NCBI GenBank assembly: GCA_004380135.1
Contig: QXCR01000029.1
Location: 171,302-235,301, forward strand
Reading direction: 5' to 3'
From: Stemphylium vesicarium
Lineage: Eukaryota > Ascomycota > Dothideomycetes > Pleosporales > Pleosporaceae
DNA length: 64,000 bases
Positions 22,134-34,379 of the stretch are shown piece after piece (position 1 is the first letter of the stretch; each line of letters starts with the position of its first letter). Below the pieces are notes generated by a model, which saw only the letters and a program-made list of their open reading frames with translations, had not been told where the DNA came from and did no database searches. Both the position numbers and the translations under genes were made by a program.

Positions 22134-25100
22134 ATGGCCCAGCGACCAGTTCCATTGCACGTCACGCAGCCGACGCTGGTATGTTGGAGATTGGACATGT
22201 GTAATTTATGATGGTTTAGGCTAACAATTGGCAGCTCACGAACCTAAACATTCTCGTATGTTGGATCCAAGCCAAGTCCGCGGCGAACAAGGCAGCAAGG
22301 GTCAGAAAGCTAACAGACAGTCTAGCCGGCATCGATATCATGGCAAAACTGCGTATGTAATCTTTTTGAAACTCACAAATGGAAGACTGGTGCTAATGGG
22401 ATATGCAGACACTCGAGTCCGACAAGTACGTTTGCGTGCGCCAGGTCAACAACGAAGCCAACGCGCCCGCCGAGACCGTCATCATCGACCTCAAGAACAC
22501 GAACAATGTCATCCGGAGACCGATTCGCGCCGACAGCGCCATTATGCACTTGACTGAGCCCATCATCGCTCTCAAGGCACAAGGCCGGACATTGCAGCTG
22601 TTCAACCTCGAGACCAAGGAGCGCCTGCAGACATATAGCCATCAAGAGGACATTCAGTTCTGGAGATGGATCAGCCAGACCACACTTGCGCTCGTCAGCA
22701 CAAAGGCCGTATACCACTGGGATGTCCTCGACTCCAAGAACGCTGTTGCGCCGCGTAAGATCTTCGACCGCCAAGAACAGCTCGAGGTATGCAGATCCGC
22801 CTATGTACTGCTAATCGCATCTAACTCTCCATGTAGAACAACCAAATCATCAACTACGTTACTAACGATGACGAAAGCTGGTCTTGTTTGGTTGGCATTA
22901 CCTCGAACCCCGCCGGTGGCATTCGCGGTAACATGCAGCTTTTCTCCAAGGCGAGGAATGTTAGCCAGCCTCTCGAGGGTCACGCCGCTACTTTCGGAAG
23001 CCTCCGCCTCGATGGCGCGTCGACCGATACCAAGATCTTTGCTTTCGCCGTAAAGTCGTCTACTGGCGAGGCCAAGATCAACATTGTCGAGGTCGACCAC
23101 AACGCCGCGAACCCAGCCTTCCCGAAGCGCCTCATTCCCATCCACTGGCCCGCCGAGGGTACCGGCGACTTCCCGCTGGGTATTCACATTGCACAAAAGT
23201 ATGGCATTTTAATCGTAATCACAAAGTTCGGTTTCATTCACCTCCACGACCTCGAGACCGGTACGGCGCTGTTCCTGAACAGGATTTCCGAGGAGACTGT
23301 CTTCACTACGGCGCGTGATGACGAAGGCACTGGTGTAGTCGTCATCAACAAGCGTGGACAGGTTCTCCACACGACCATTCGCGAAGACACCCTGATTCCG
23401 TACATCATGGAGAACCCAGCATGTGCTGAGATTGCCTACAAGCTTGCGTCCAAGGGTGGACTTCCAGGCGCAGACCAGCTGTACTCACAGCGATTTGAGT
23501 CGCTCATGTCTCAAGGAAACTTTGCAGAGGCAGCGAAGGTTGCCGCCAACTCACCCCGGGGTTTCCTTCGCACGATGAACACGATCAACCGACTACGCCA
23601 AGTTCCCAACCAGCCCGGCCAGATTACCACGCTTCTGCAATACTTCGGCCAATTGCTGGACAAGGGCGGCCTGAACCACGAGGAAACACTGGAACTGGCA
23701 CGTCCTGTATTTGCCCAGGGTCGTAAACACCTCATCGAGAAGTGGCAGAAGGAAGGCAAGCTCCACTGCTCTGAGGAGCTTGGTGACCTCGCGAAGCCTC
23801 ACGACTTGAACCTTGCTCTGGCGATCTACAAGGAGGCAAACGTGCCACAGAAGGTTGTCGCAGCACTCGCAGAGCTCGGTCACTACGACCTCATTCTCCA
23901 GTATTGCAACAGCGTCGGCTACACCCCTGACTACAACGTTCTTCTTCAACACGTCGTACGGATCAATGCGGAGCGAGGTGCAGAATTCGCATCGCAGCTG
24001 GCCAAGAACGAGGGAGGTCCATTGATCAGCATCGATCGCGTTGTCGACATCTTCCAGTCCCAAGGCATGATTCAGCAGGCTACCGCTTTCCTCCTGGATG
24101 TTCTATCGAACGATCTCCCTGAGGAGGGTCACATGCAGACCAAATTGCTCGAAATGAACCTGCTCAACGCACCCCAGGTCGCGGATGCTATTCTAGGCAA
24201 CGAGATGTTCCACCACTACGATAAGATGCGCATTGCCCAGCTTTGCGAGAATGCCGGCCTACTCACCCGGGCTTTGGAGCACAACGACGACCCAGCAGCT
24301 ATCAAGCGCATCATCGTCCAGACCGACAAGCTTCCAGAGGAGTGGTTGATCAACTACTTTGGCCAACTTACCGTGGAGCTCTCGCTTGAGTCCTTGGACG
24401 CCATGCTCACAACCAACATCCGCCAGAATCTGCAAGCCGTGATCCGCATCGCCCAAAAGTATTCGGACCTGTTGGGCGCCACCAGGATCATTGATCTTTT
24501 GGAGAAGCACCGCACCGCCGAGGGTCTCTATTTCTTCCTAGGCTCCATCGTCAACGTCAGCGAAGACCCTGATGTCCACTTCAAGTATATTGAAGCCGCC
24601 ACCACCATGGGCCAACTGAACGAGGTCGAGCGCATCTGCCGTGAGAGTAACTTCTTGAACGGTGAAAAGGCCAAGAACTTCTTGAAGGAGGCCAACTTGA
24701 CCGAACAGCTACCCCTCATCATCGTCTGCGACCGCTTCAACTTTGTACACGACCTGGTTCTTCACCTTTACAAGAAGCAGCAGTTCAAGTCGATTGAAGT
24801 CTATGTTCAGCGCGTCAACCCTGCCCGCACCCCAGCAGTGGTCGGTGGTCTCCTCGACGTTGACTGCGACGAGGGCATCATCAAGGGCCTGCTAGCCTCT
24901 ATCACGCCATCGTCTATCCCAATTGACGAGTTGGTCGCTGAGGTCGAGTCGCGTAATCGCTTGAAGCTTCTTCTTCCATTCCTGGAGCAGACATTGGCGA
25001 GCGGAAACCAGCAGCAAGCTGTCTACAATGCGCTTGCCAAGATCTACATCGACTCCAACAACAACCCTGAAAAGTTCTTGAAGGAGAATGACATGTACGA

Positions 25101-27642
25101 TACTCTCACTGTCGGAAAGTACTGTGAAAAGCGTGACCCGAACTTGGCTTTCATAGCTTATTCAAAGGGAAACAACGATCTTGAGCTCGTCCACATCACC
25201 AACGAGAACGCTATGTTCAAAGCTCAAGCCCGATACCTGTTGGAGCGAGCCGATTCAGAGATCTGGGATTATGTACTGAGGTAAGCATCTCTGGTATCTC
25301 CTGCTGATAATATAGTATGACTGACTTCGATAGTCCGAACAACCTGCACCGCCGATCGTTGGTCGACCAGGTCACCTCGTCGGCTGTTCCTTCATCCACC
25401 GACCCAGACAAGGTCTCAATCGCTGTCAAGGCTTTCATCACCAATGACATGCCTGCTGAGTTGATCGACTTGCTGGAGAAGATCATTCTTGAGCCCTCGA
25501 CTTTCAGCGACAACCCTTCTCTTCAGAACTTGTTGATGCTTACGGCTTGCAAGTCTGATCGCGGCAGGGTCATGAACTACATTCAACAGCTTGACCAGTA
25601 CACTCCTGAAGACATTGCTCAGCAGTGTATCGAAGTTGGCATGTACGACGAAGCTTTCGAGATCTACAAGAAGCACGAGAACCACGTTGAAGCCGCCAAC
25701 GTTCTTATCGAACACATCGTCAGCATTGACAGGGCGCAAGAATATGCTGACCGTGTCGACACCCCCGAGGTTTGGACCAGAGTTGCAAAGGCGCAATTGG
25801 ATGGTCTGCGTGTTACCGACTCCATTGAGTCCTACATTCGTGCTGAGGATGCATCCAACTTCCTGGAAGTTATTGAGATCGCCACCCACGCTGGCAAAGA
25901 CGAGGATCTGATCAAGTTCTTGCGCATGGCCCGAAAGACTCTCCGAGAGGTCCCCATCGATACGGCTTTGGCGTTCTGCTTTGCTCGGACCAACCAACTA
26001 TCGGAGCTTGACGACTTCTTACGCGCTACTAACGTTGCCGATGTCGAGGCCTCGGGTGACAAGGCTTACGAGGAGGGCTACCACGAGGCTGCCAAGATCT
26101 TCTACACTAGCATTTCCAACTGGGCCAAGCTTGCTACTACTCTTGTCCACCTTGAAGAATACCAGGCTGCGGTTGAATGCGCGCGCAAAGCTAACAACGT
26201 CAAAGTTTGGCGACAGGTCAACGAAGCCTGTGTTGCTAAGAAGGAATTCCGCCTCGCCCAAATTTGCGGTCTCAACCTTATTGTCCATGCTGAAGAACTC
26301 ACGGATCTTGTCAAGCAATACGAGCGCAATGGTTACTTCGACGAGCTGATCAGCCTCCTTGAAGCTGGTCTTGGTTTAGAGCGAGGTAAGTTGTGCCACC
26401 CAATCCACCTAAAACTAAGCCGGTCAAATGCTAACATATTTTCATCACTAAAGCCCATATGGGTATGTTCAGTGCGCTGGGCGAGGCTTTGACCAAGTAT
26501 CATCCTGAGCGCGTCATGGAGCACTTGCGTCTCTTTTGGTCCAGAATCAATATTCCAAAAATGATTCGAGCAGTTGAGGAGGCTCATCTATGGCCTGAGC
26601 TCATCTTCCTTTACATTCACTACGACGAGTTCGACAACGCGGCCTTGGCTATGATGGAGCGTGCCGCGGATGCGTGGGAGCACCAGGCGTTCAAGGACAC
26701 GATCACCAAGGCGACTAACGTGGAGATCTACTACCGGGCGCTGGGCTTCTATCTTGAGGAGCAGCCAACTCTCTTGACCGACCTTCTGCAAGCGCTTACT
26801 CCCAGGATCGATGTCAACCGCGTCGTTCGCATGTTTGCCAAGTCCGACAACATCCCGATGATCAAGCCCTTCCTTCTCAATGTTCAGGGGCAGAACAAGC
26901 GTGAGGTGAACAACGCCCTTCATGATCTCTTGATCGAAGAGGAAGACTACAAGACTCTCCGGGACTCGGTCAACAACCACGACAACTACGACCCCGTCGA
27001 CCTTGCTCAGCGTCTGGAGAAGCATGACTTGGTCTTCTTCCGTCAGATCGCGGCCGACATCTACCGCAAGAACAAGCGATGGGAGAAGTCCATCACGCTT
27101 TCCAAGCAGGACAAGCTCTTCAAGGATGCCATCGAGACCTCGGCCATGTCTGGCAAGGCAGATGTTGTCGAGGATCTGCTTCGCTACGTAAGTCGAATTC
27201 TGCAGCCGCTCTGTTCCAATGCTAATAACATGATAGTTTGTCGACATTGGCAGCCGCGAGTGCTACGTCGGTATGCTGTACGCCTGCTACGACCTCCTTC
27301 GCCCTGACACCATTCTTGAGATGTCATGGCGCAATGGCCTCCACGACTTTACTATGGTATGTATCAGCCTCATCATATCTCACAACATTTCTGACATCTC
27401 TACAGCCATACATGATCAACCTCATCGCGCAACAGACAGCCTCTATCGAGATGCTGAAGAAGGACAACGAAGAGCGCAAGACCCGCGAAGCCTCGCAGCA
27501 GAAGAAGGAGGAGGACACTCCTATTCTAGGTTCCCGTCTTATGCTCACTCAAGGCCCGATAGGCTCCGCCCCCTCCCCAGGTCCATATGGACAGGCGAAT
27601 GGCATCGCGCCACAGCCAACTGGAGGTTTCCGAGCGTTCTAA
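22134..27642 (+). CDS. CHC1: Clathrin heavy chain
   Basis: Forms the triskelion legs of clathrin coats in endocytosis and trans-Golgi traffic. Nine exons: 22134-22178, 22235-22255, 22326-22352, 22409-22786, 22837-25280, 25334-26385, 26454-27187, 27237-27356, 27406-27642; total about 1685 residues, the family length. Exons 2 and 3 are microexons of 21 and 27 nt, needed to restore the propeller start: LTNLNIL, PASISWQNC, then TLESDKYVCVRQ. The beta-propeller domain (about residues 1-330) includes VIIDLKNTNNVIRRPI and FWRWISQTTLALV. The rest is the alpha-helical leg of clathrin repeats, with VYHWDVLD early and YYRALGFYLEEQPTLL in the proximal leg. It ends in the trimerisation region and a Gln/Gly-rich tail ending GGFRAF. 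All junctions are in phase. Start MAQRPVPLHVTQ fits fungal orthologues. Confidence 0.96.
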
Positions 27643-29071
27643 GAATCTGTCCCGTTGGACGCATGATTGCTTTGGAATGCAGGGCTGACTGAGGTCAACT
27701 TCGATTTACATATTGATTTGGTGGAGCCTGCAAAAGTTGGTGGTGATGCGGCAACGTGCAATGTACTCTACACAGGCGTTACGGTGGTTATGTAGTCCGG
27801 ATGCCATCCTCACCGGAGCATCTGCAGACAAATGTACTCTAGTTAATTACCCCGTTTGCATTGAATATCTTGTGATCAATTTTGTCACTTTGTTGTGCGG
27901 ATCGACGGATCACTGGATACACAAGATTTGTGACGCGTTTCCTACCTCGAGGATTACATGGTAGTTCCCGGAAGTATTCGTCTGGCGGCTCGGTGTATTG
28001 TGACGCGCGCTGTGTAGCGAGCGTGTGAAGATCCGCGTCCGCAGCCGCGGCTGTACCGTATGCTGCCCACTAACCCAAGCTACCACGACCAAGGTTTCCA
28101 AATTCAGTCATTGTCCGATGCAGTTTATTCATCGTGAGCTAACGTGACCGGTAAGAGGGGTCCTCGGATCTAAATCGGGTCCACAACCCACCCCTCCCTC
28201 GTGCGGCTGCACAGTACGAAAGGCCGAAACCAAGGTGCGGATGCGCAGCGTAGACTCTGGAGTAGCGTTCCGAGTATTCCTCGCAAGTATGCAGGTACGC
28301 ACCCCGAACAAGCGAGGGGTCCGGAAAGGAATACTACGAACGAGGAGTATTGGCGGGATCTCGTCTCACATGTGCTACGAAGCTCGGCAGAAGCATCATC
28401 TACGCCGAAAGAAAGCGCATCGATGAGGAAGTCATTTTTCCGCGTCCCCGAGCTTACTCCGGCGAGCGACGGTGTTTGGTCTGCAGCGGAAAAACAGTAG
28501 AGTCACTGGTGGATAGCGGTGAAAAGACTATGATTGCAACCATCCCACCCATCGACACAGCTTGGCTAGCTGCCGCATGTGCGCTCTGGTGGCGTGGGAT
28601 AAGCCAGTCAAGTTTGAGATGGGTTTGACGCTCCGGCATAGGCGGCGTGCGCAAGCCTCTCTCGAAGCGCTGACAATTTCGATCATGTCGCGCATGGGGG
28701 GGCCTGCGGCGGCCAACTGCCCCTCCATTATCTCCCCGCGCAGTGAAGCTCTGACCATGTCGCGGCATGCAGCTGTAGCTTGGTTGCTTTTGGTGACGCC
28801 GACGGGATCGTTGCACGCTGGTTGAGCGTGTTTCCGCATGGCTTGGCTGTGTGGATCTGTTTTGGGATTAAACTCGCCCTGTCTTGCTGTGACTCGAAGC
28901 AACGGCAACGGCAGCAGCAGCAAGTAGTAGACCCTGGATATCCGATAGTCGGTACCATAATAAATTGGCGCTGTAGCTGCTCTCTTTTACATCTCCCAGT
29001 TCTTCCCCCTCCCCTCCTCACTCCTCACTCCCCTTTCCCCCTCAACCCAATACACATTGCCGTCAACCATC
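27643..29071. other. Long intergenic region before pyruvate carboxylase
   Basis: 1.4 kb with several frames but none with convincing protein composition. It should hold the pyruvate carboxylase promoter. No RNA gene recognised. Confidence 0.5.
28991..29050 (+). promoter_or_regulatory. Pyrimidine-rich tract before the pyruvate carboxylase start
   Basis: A nearly unbroken C/T tract of about 50 bases (CCCCTCCCCTCCTCACTCC and on) ends about 25 bases before ATG 29072. CT-rich blocks just upstream of transcription starts are common in strongly expressed filamentous-fungal genes; the role here is inferred. Confidence 0.5.
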
Positions 29072-32000
29072 ATGTCGGCGCTTGCAGTTGACCAGACCGG
29101 CTCGTCGGCCATTGACGAGAACGACTTTGACGAGGACCATGGCGAGCACCACCCCCATAGGAACTCGGTGCACCACAAGTTGCGAGCTAGCAGCTCCATC
29201 ATGCAGCTGAAGAAGCTGTTGGGTACGTTGGCAGCACTCAATGGCATCCGAAACGCTCCCTGGGGCGCTCTAACAGCTCTCTTGCAGTTGCCAACCGAGG
29301 AGAGATTCCTATCCGTATCTTCCGTACAGCTCACGAGCTGTCTCTGCACACGGTGGCTGTCTACAGTCATGAGGACCGCCTCAGCATGCACAGGCAAAAG
29401 GCTGACGAGGCCTACGAGATTGGCGCTCGCGGCCAGTATACACCCGTCGGTGCTTACCTGGCGGGTGACGAGATCATCAAGATTGCAGTCGAACACAATG
29501 TGAACATGATTCACCCGGGCTACGGCTTCTTATCAGAGAATGCAGAGTTTGCGCGGAATGTTGAGAAGGCTGGCCTCATTGTAAGTTCCACCGCTTTGTT
29601 TACGCTATGACGAAATTGCGTGGAGGGGCTGTACGTGCCAATCGCCCGTTGTTGAGCCTATCGCTCGACGAGGGGTGAGGCTTTGGCGGGGCCGATCGTC
29701 CACCTGCCCGGCGCCGATCCTTGCAGACGGCGACAGCATGCATTTTTCTATACCCATGCAATATGCATCTCGAGCTCACAATTGCTTTTAGTTTGTAGGC
29801 CCCTCTCCCGATACCATTGACGCCCTTGGCGACAAAGTCTCTGCGCGAAAGCTTGCCGTCAAGTGCAACGTCCCCGTTGTGCCAGGAACCCCTGGTCCAG
29901 TGGAGAAATTTGAGGACGTTAAGGCTTTTACCGATGAATATGGATTTCCCATCATCATCAAGGCTGCCTTTGGTGGTGGTGGCCGTGGTATGCGTGTAGT
30001 GCGCGAGCAAGAGACTCTCAAGGACTCCTTTGAGCGCGCAACATCAGAAGCCAAGTCGGCCTTTGGTAACGGCACCGTCTTTGTTGAGCGCTTCCTCGAC
30101 AAGCCCAAGCATATTGAAGTCCAGCTTCTCGGTGACAACCAGGGCAATGTCGTTCACTTGTACGAGCGTGACTGCAGTGTCCAACGTCGTCACCAGAAGG
30201 TCGTCGAGATTGCTCCCGCCAAGGACCTCCCCGTCGAGACTCGTGATGCCATTCTTGCCGACGCCGTCAGGCTGGCACAGAGCGTCAAGTACAGGAACGC
30301 CGGTACTGCTGAGTTCTTGGTCGACCAACAGAACCGCTACTACTTCATTGAGTATGTGTGGTGGGATGCAGTTGTTTACTTGCACTAACAGTTGTCCAGG
30401 ATCAACCCCCGTATCCAAGTCGAGCACACCATCACCGAGGAGGTCACTGGCATCGACATTGTTGCCGCACAGATTCAGATTGCTGCCGGCGCATCACTTG
30501 AGCAGCTCGGTCTGACTCAAGATCACATCTCTACTCGCGGTTTCGCCTTCCAATGCCGTATCACCACGGAAGACCCCGCCCAGAGCTTCGCTCCCGATAC
30601 CGGAAAGATTGAAGTCTACCGTTCTGCTGGTGGAAACGGTGTCCGGTATGTTTGGAACTAGGAGTTGAATAATAGGCGTGTACTGACTCTGATCTAGTCT
30701 CGATGGTGGCAACGGATTTGCTGGCGCTATCATTACTCGTAAGTATATTTCTTGTCTTTTGTTTATTTTCATTCGTCGCCATCTCTCTTGGATCAGTTCT
30801 GGACCCTGGATTTCGACACCCCATTTTCCGACTTCGGGATTGCCGAGCCATAGTTGGCTGCAGCGACGGTAGTTGTCAAGTCTGCTCGACACTGGCAGCT
30901 GCGAGGATCCGACGATACTGCCAAGGCCTCGAAGAATCATGGCCAACTTCGCGCTTGTCTGCTACCCACTCGATTTTGGGCTACCTACTCGAATCGACTA
31001 CCTGGTCCACCTACGAGACAATCTGGAGGCGACATTCCATCAACAAGTCTCGTAGGATCGCATCTATACGAGCTGTAGTGGCCATGAGCTCCTTCCACTC
31101 GAAGGCCAAAACTGCTACTTTGGATTTTTTGGGCTTTCGTCGCTACACCTCCGCACCCACTGTAGTCGCCCCGCCTATGCAAGATTGATGTTTTCGAGTG
31201 ACTTGAGGGTATTGAAAGCCTCTCCGCACTATCAACATCTACTTGGATGCCGTCAACTTCGACCACTGCAGCCGTCTGACACACCTTTCAACCTCTTCCC
31301 GGACCCTTTGGACTTTTCACTCATGTTCTTTTCACATCTTCTAGACATGTGAATCATGCTAACCTTACTGTAGCGCATTATGACAGTATGCTTGTCAAGT
31401 GCTCATGCCGCGGTTCGACGTACGAGATCGTCCGTCGTAAGATGCTCCGCGCGTTGGTCGAGTTCCGTATCCGTGGAGTCAAGACCAACATTCCTTTCTT
31501 GATCAAGCTCCTCACACACCCCACTTTTGTCGACGGCCAGTGCTGGACCACTTTCATCGATGACACACCTGCCCTCTTCGACCTGATCGGCTCCCAAAAC
31601 CGTGCTCAGAAGCTCCTCGCCTACCTCGGTGACCTTGCTGTCAACGGCAGCCAGATCAAGGGACAGATCGGCGAGCCCAAGTTCAAGGGCGTCATTCCTA
31701 TTCCGGCCATCCATGATAACAACGGCAAGAAGGTCGACACATCCGTTCCTTGCACCGAGGGATGGAGGAACGTTATCCTCAAGGATGGCCCTGAAGGCTT
31801 CGCAAAGGCTGTGCGCGCCAACAAGGGATGCCTGATCATGGACACTACCTGGCGTGATGCCCACCAGTCGCTTCTCGCCACTCGTGTCCGAACTGTTGAT
31901 CTGCTCAACATTGCCAAGGAGACTAGCCATGCCTTCTCCAACGCCTGGGCTCTCGAGTGCTGGGGTGGCGCTACCTTCGATGTCGCCATGCGTTTCCTTT

Positions 32001-33673
32001 ACGAGGACCCCTGGGAGCGTCTAAGGAAGATGAGGAAGCTCGTACCCAACATTCCATTCCAGATGCTGCTCCGTGGCGCCAACGGTGTCGCATACTCGTC
32101 CCTGCCCGACAACGCCATTTTCCACTTCTGCGAGCAGGCCAAGAAGAACGGTGTCGACATTTTCCGTGTCTTTGACGCGCTGAACGACACCGAGCAACTT
32201 GAAGTCGGTATCAAGGCTGTCCTCAAGGCCGGTGGTGTTGCTGAGGGTACGGTGTGCTACAGTGGAGACATGCTCAACCCCAAGAAGAAGTACAACCTGG
32301 AGTACTACTTGGGCGTTGTTGAGAAGATTGTCAAGATGGGAGCGCACATTCTTGGAATCAAGGACATGGCTGGTGTACTCAAGCCCCGTGCTGCCCGTCT
32401 CTTGATCGGCACCATCCGCGAGAAGTACCCCAACCTGCCGATCCACGTCCACACCCACGACTCCGCCGGTACCGGTGTTGCCTCCATGGTTGCTTGCGCT
32501 GAGGCTGGCGCAGACGCCGTTGATGCCGCCATTGACAGCATGTCTGGAATGACTTCCCAGCCCAGCTTGGGCGCCATCCTTTCATCATTGGAAGGCACCG
32601 ACTTCGACGCTGGCCTGGATGCTCACATGATCCGCAACCTTGACGCCTACTGGGCCCAGCTTCGTCTCCTCTACTCTCCATTTGAGGCTGGTCTTACCGG
32701 CCCTGACCCTGAGGTGTACGAGCACGAGATTCCAGGAGGTCAGCTCACGAACCTTATCTTTCAGGCTTCTCAACAGGGTCTTGGTGAGCAGTGGGCTCAG
32801 ACCAAGAAGGCCTACGAGCAGGCCAACGACCTGCTTGGTGATATTGTCAAGGTCACTCCCACGTCAAAGGTCGTGGGTGACTTGGCTCAATTCATGGTCT
32901 CCAACAAGCTTTCTTACGACGACGTTCTAGCCAAGGCTGACCAGCTCGACTTCCCATCCTCGGTCCTGGAGTTCTTTGAGGGTTTGATGGGTCAGCCATA
33001 CGGCGGCTTCCCCGAACCTCTCCGTTCGCAAGCTCTCCGTGACCGAAGGAAGATGGACAAGCGTCCTGGTCTCTACCTGGAGCCCGTGGACATTGTCAAG
33101 ATCAAGTCCGAGCTCAAGGCTAAATGGGGCGACGCAACTGAGTGTGATGTAGCCTCGTACATTATGTACCCCAAGGTCTTTGAGGACTACAAGAAGTGGA
33201 CCACCAAGTACGGAGATCTCTCCGTCCTGCCAACCCGCTACTTCTTGTCGCGACCTGAGATTGGAGAGGAATTCCACGTGGAGCTAGAGAAGGGCAAGGT
33301 CCTGATCCTCAAGCTTCTCGCCATCGGTCCACTCTCCGAGCAAACCGGTCTCCGTGAAGTCTTTTACGAGATGAACGGTGAGACGCGTACCGTCACCGTC
33401 GAGGACCAGCACGCTGCCATCGAGAACGTCTCACGACCCAAGGCCGATCCTACCGACAGCAGCCAAGTCGGCTCGCCCATGTCTGGTGTCTTGGTCGAGG
33501 TTCGTGTCCACGACGGAAGCGAGGTCAAGAAGGGTGACCCTGTTGCTATCCTCAGCGCCATGAAGATGGAGATGGTTATCTCGGCACCGCACTCTGGTAA
33601 GGTTAGTGGCTTGTCGGTCCGTGAGGGAGACTCTGTCGACTCTGGTGACCTTGTCTGCAAGCTTGTCAAGTGA
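29072..33673 (+). CDS. PYC1: Pyruvate carboxylase
   Basis: Biotin enzyme that carboxylates pyruvate to oxaloacetate with ATP and bicarbonate, feeding the TCA cycle and gluconeogenesis; cytosolic in most ascomycetes. Six exons: 29072-29222, 29288-29580, 29792-30351, 30400-30645, 30698-30738, 31374-33673; about 1196 residues, the family length. Biotin-carboxylase domain: [32 protein letters not shown], the ATP-grasp glycine loop [13 protein letters not shown] and the catalytic [10 protein letters not shown]. Carboxyltransferase domain: [18 protein letters not shown] near residue 587 and [11 protein letters not shown]. Biotinyl domain: [13 protein letters not shown] with the biotin Lys near residue 1161. 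The intron at 30739-31373 is 635 bp, far longer than the others (48-65 bp, one of 211 bp); joining across it restores ITPHYDSMLV. No mitochondrial presequence is obvious. Certain identification. Confidence 0.96.
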
Positions 33674-34379
33674 GCGGGAGGAAGGGGGGTTGGCAAATGT
33701 TTTTTTCTTTGTTTCTTTTTGCGGAGGCGAGAATGAAGGATGATGATGATGATGTTGATGACTGGGAATAACGAATTCTTTTTGACATGTTTATCTGACA
33801 TATGAAGTTTGAACATCTTTTGCCCCATTTACTCATGTTCCTATTAAATCGTCTGTGTGTGCTCATTTCCAAGTTGAATCGTGTGTATAGATCTAAACTG
33901 ATGATGTCCTAGCGATTCGCCAAGCTCTATTTCTACACAGAGAAATTGAAAAAAGAATATCCTACAGGATTGACGCATCCGCCACCCCAAGTGCGTAGTA
34001 CAAACAGCACTACTAGCATTAATAAGAGGCTTCGGTAGGTGATAGCCCGAAGTAAGCCGAAGTAACGACTAACCATCTCCTTCCCCAGCGCCCCCAGAAC
34101 CCCAGACCCTCCAAGAGATAATGCATGGGAAGCGAACGGACGGGGCAGCGGTTACCCCAGCTAGGTGTGTAGTCATGCAAGACTGTCCCCACCGCCAGTC
34201 TTTTTTCGAACCGAACAACCGGGAGAGTGGTGCGCCATGTAGTCGTTTGTGATGGAGACGTTGCACTAAGCCGAGCCGCTTTTTTCTTCGGGTGATATCG
34301 GACGACGCAAGCAACCTTGGAGCAATCTTTTCCGGCCCCGTCCTCTCAGGCCCCTTTTCCGGCGACGTTTTCCTTTCCC
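33674..34379. other. Intergenic region between convergent genes
   Basis: 3' flanks of pyruvate carboxylase (+) and the CDK7-like kinase (-). T-rich tract at 33700-33720 and a (GAT)n run near 33740. No gene seen. Confidence 0.5.

Noticed and set aside
29581..29791. Separate coding exon in the 211-bp pyruvate carboxylase intron
   Set aside because: No in-phase open frame with family similarity, and direct joining restores the [16 protein letters not shown] sequence.
30703..31188. 161-codon frame as a gene nested in pyruvate carboxylase
   Set aside because: It overlaps the end of exon 5 in frame and runs into the intron. No family recognised and no start of its own; kept only as a question on alternative splicing.
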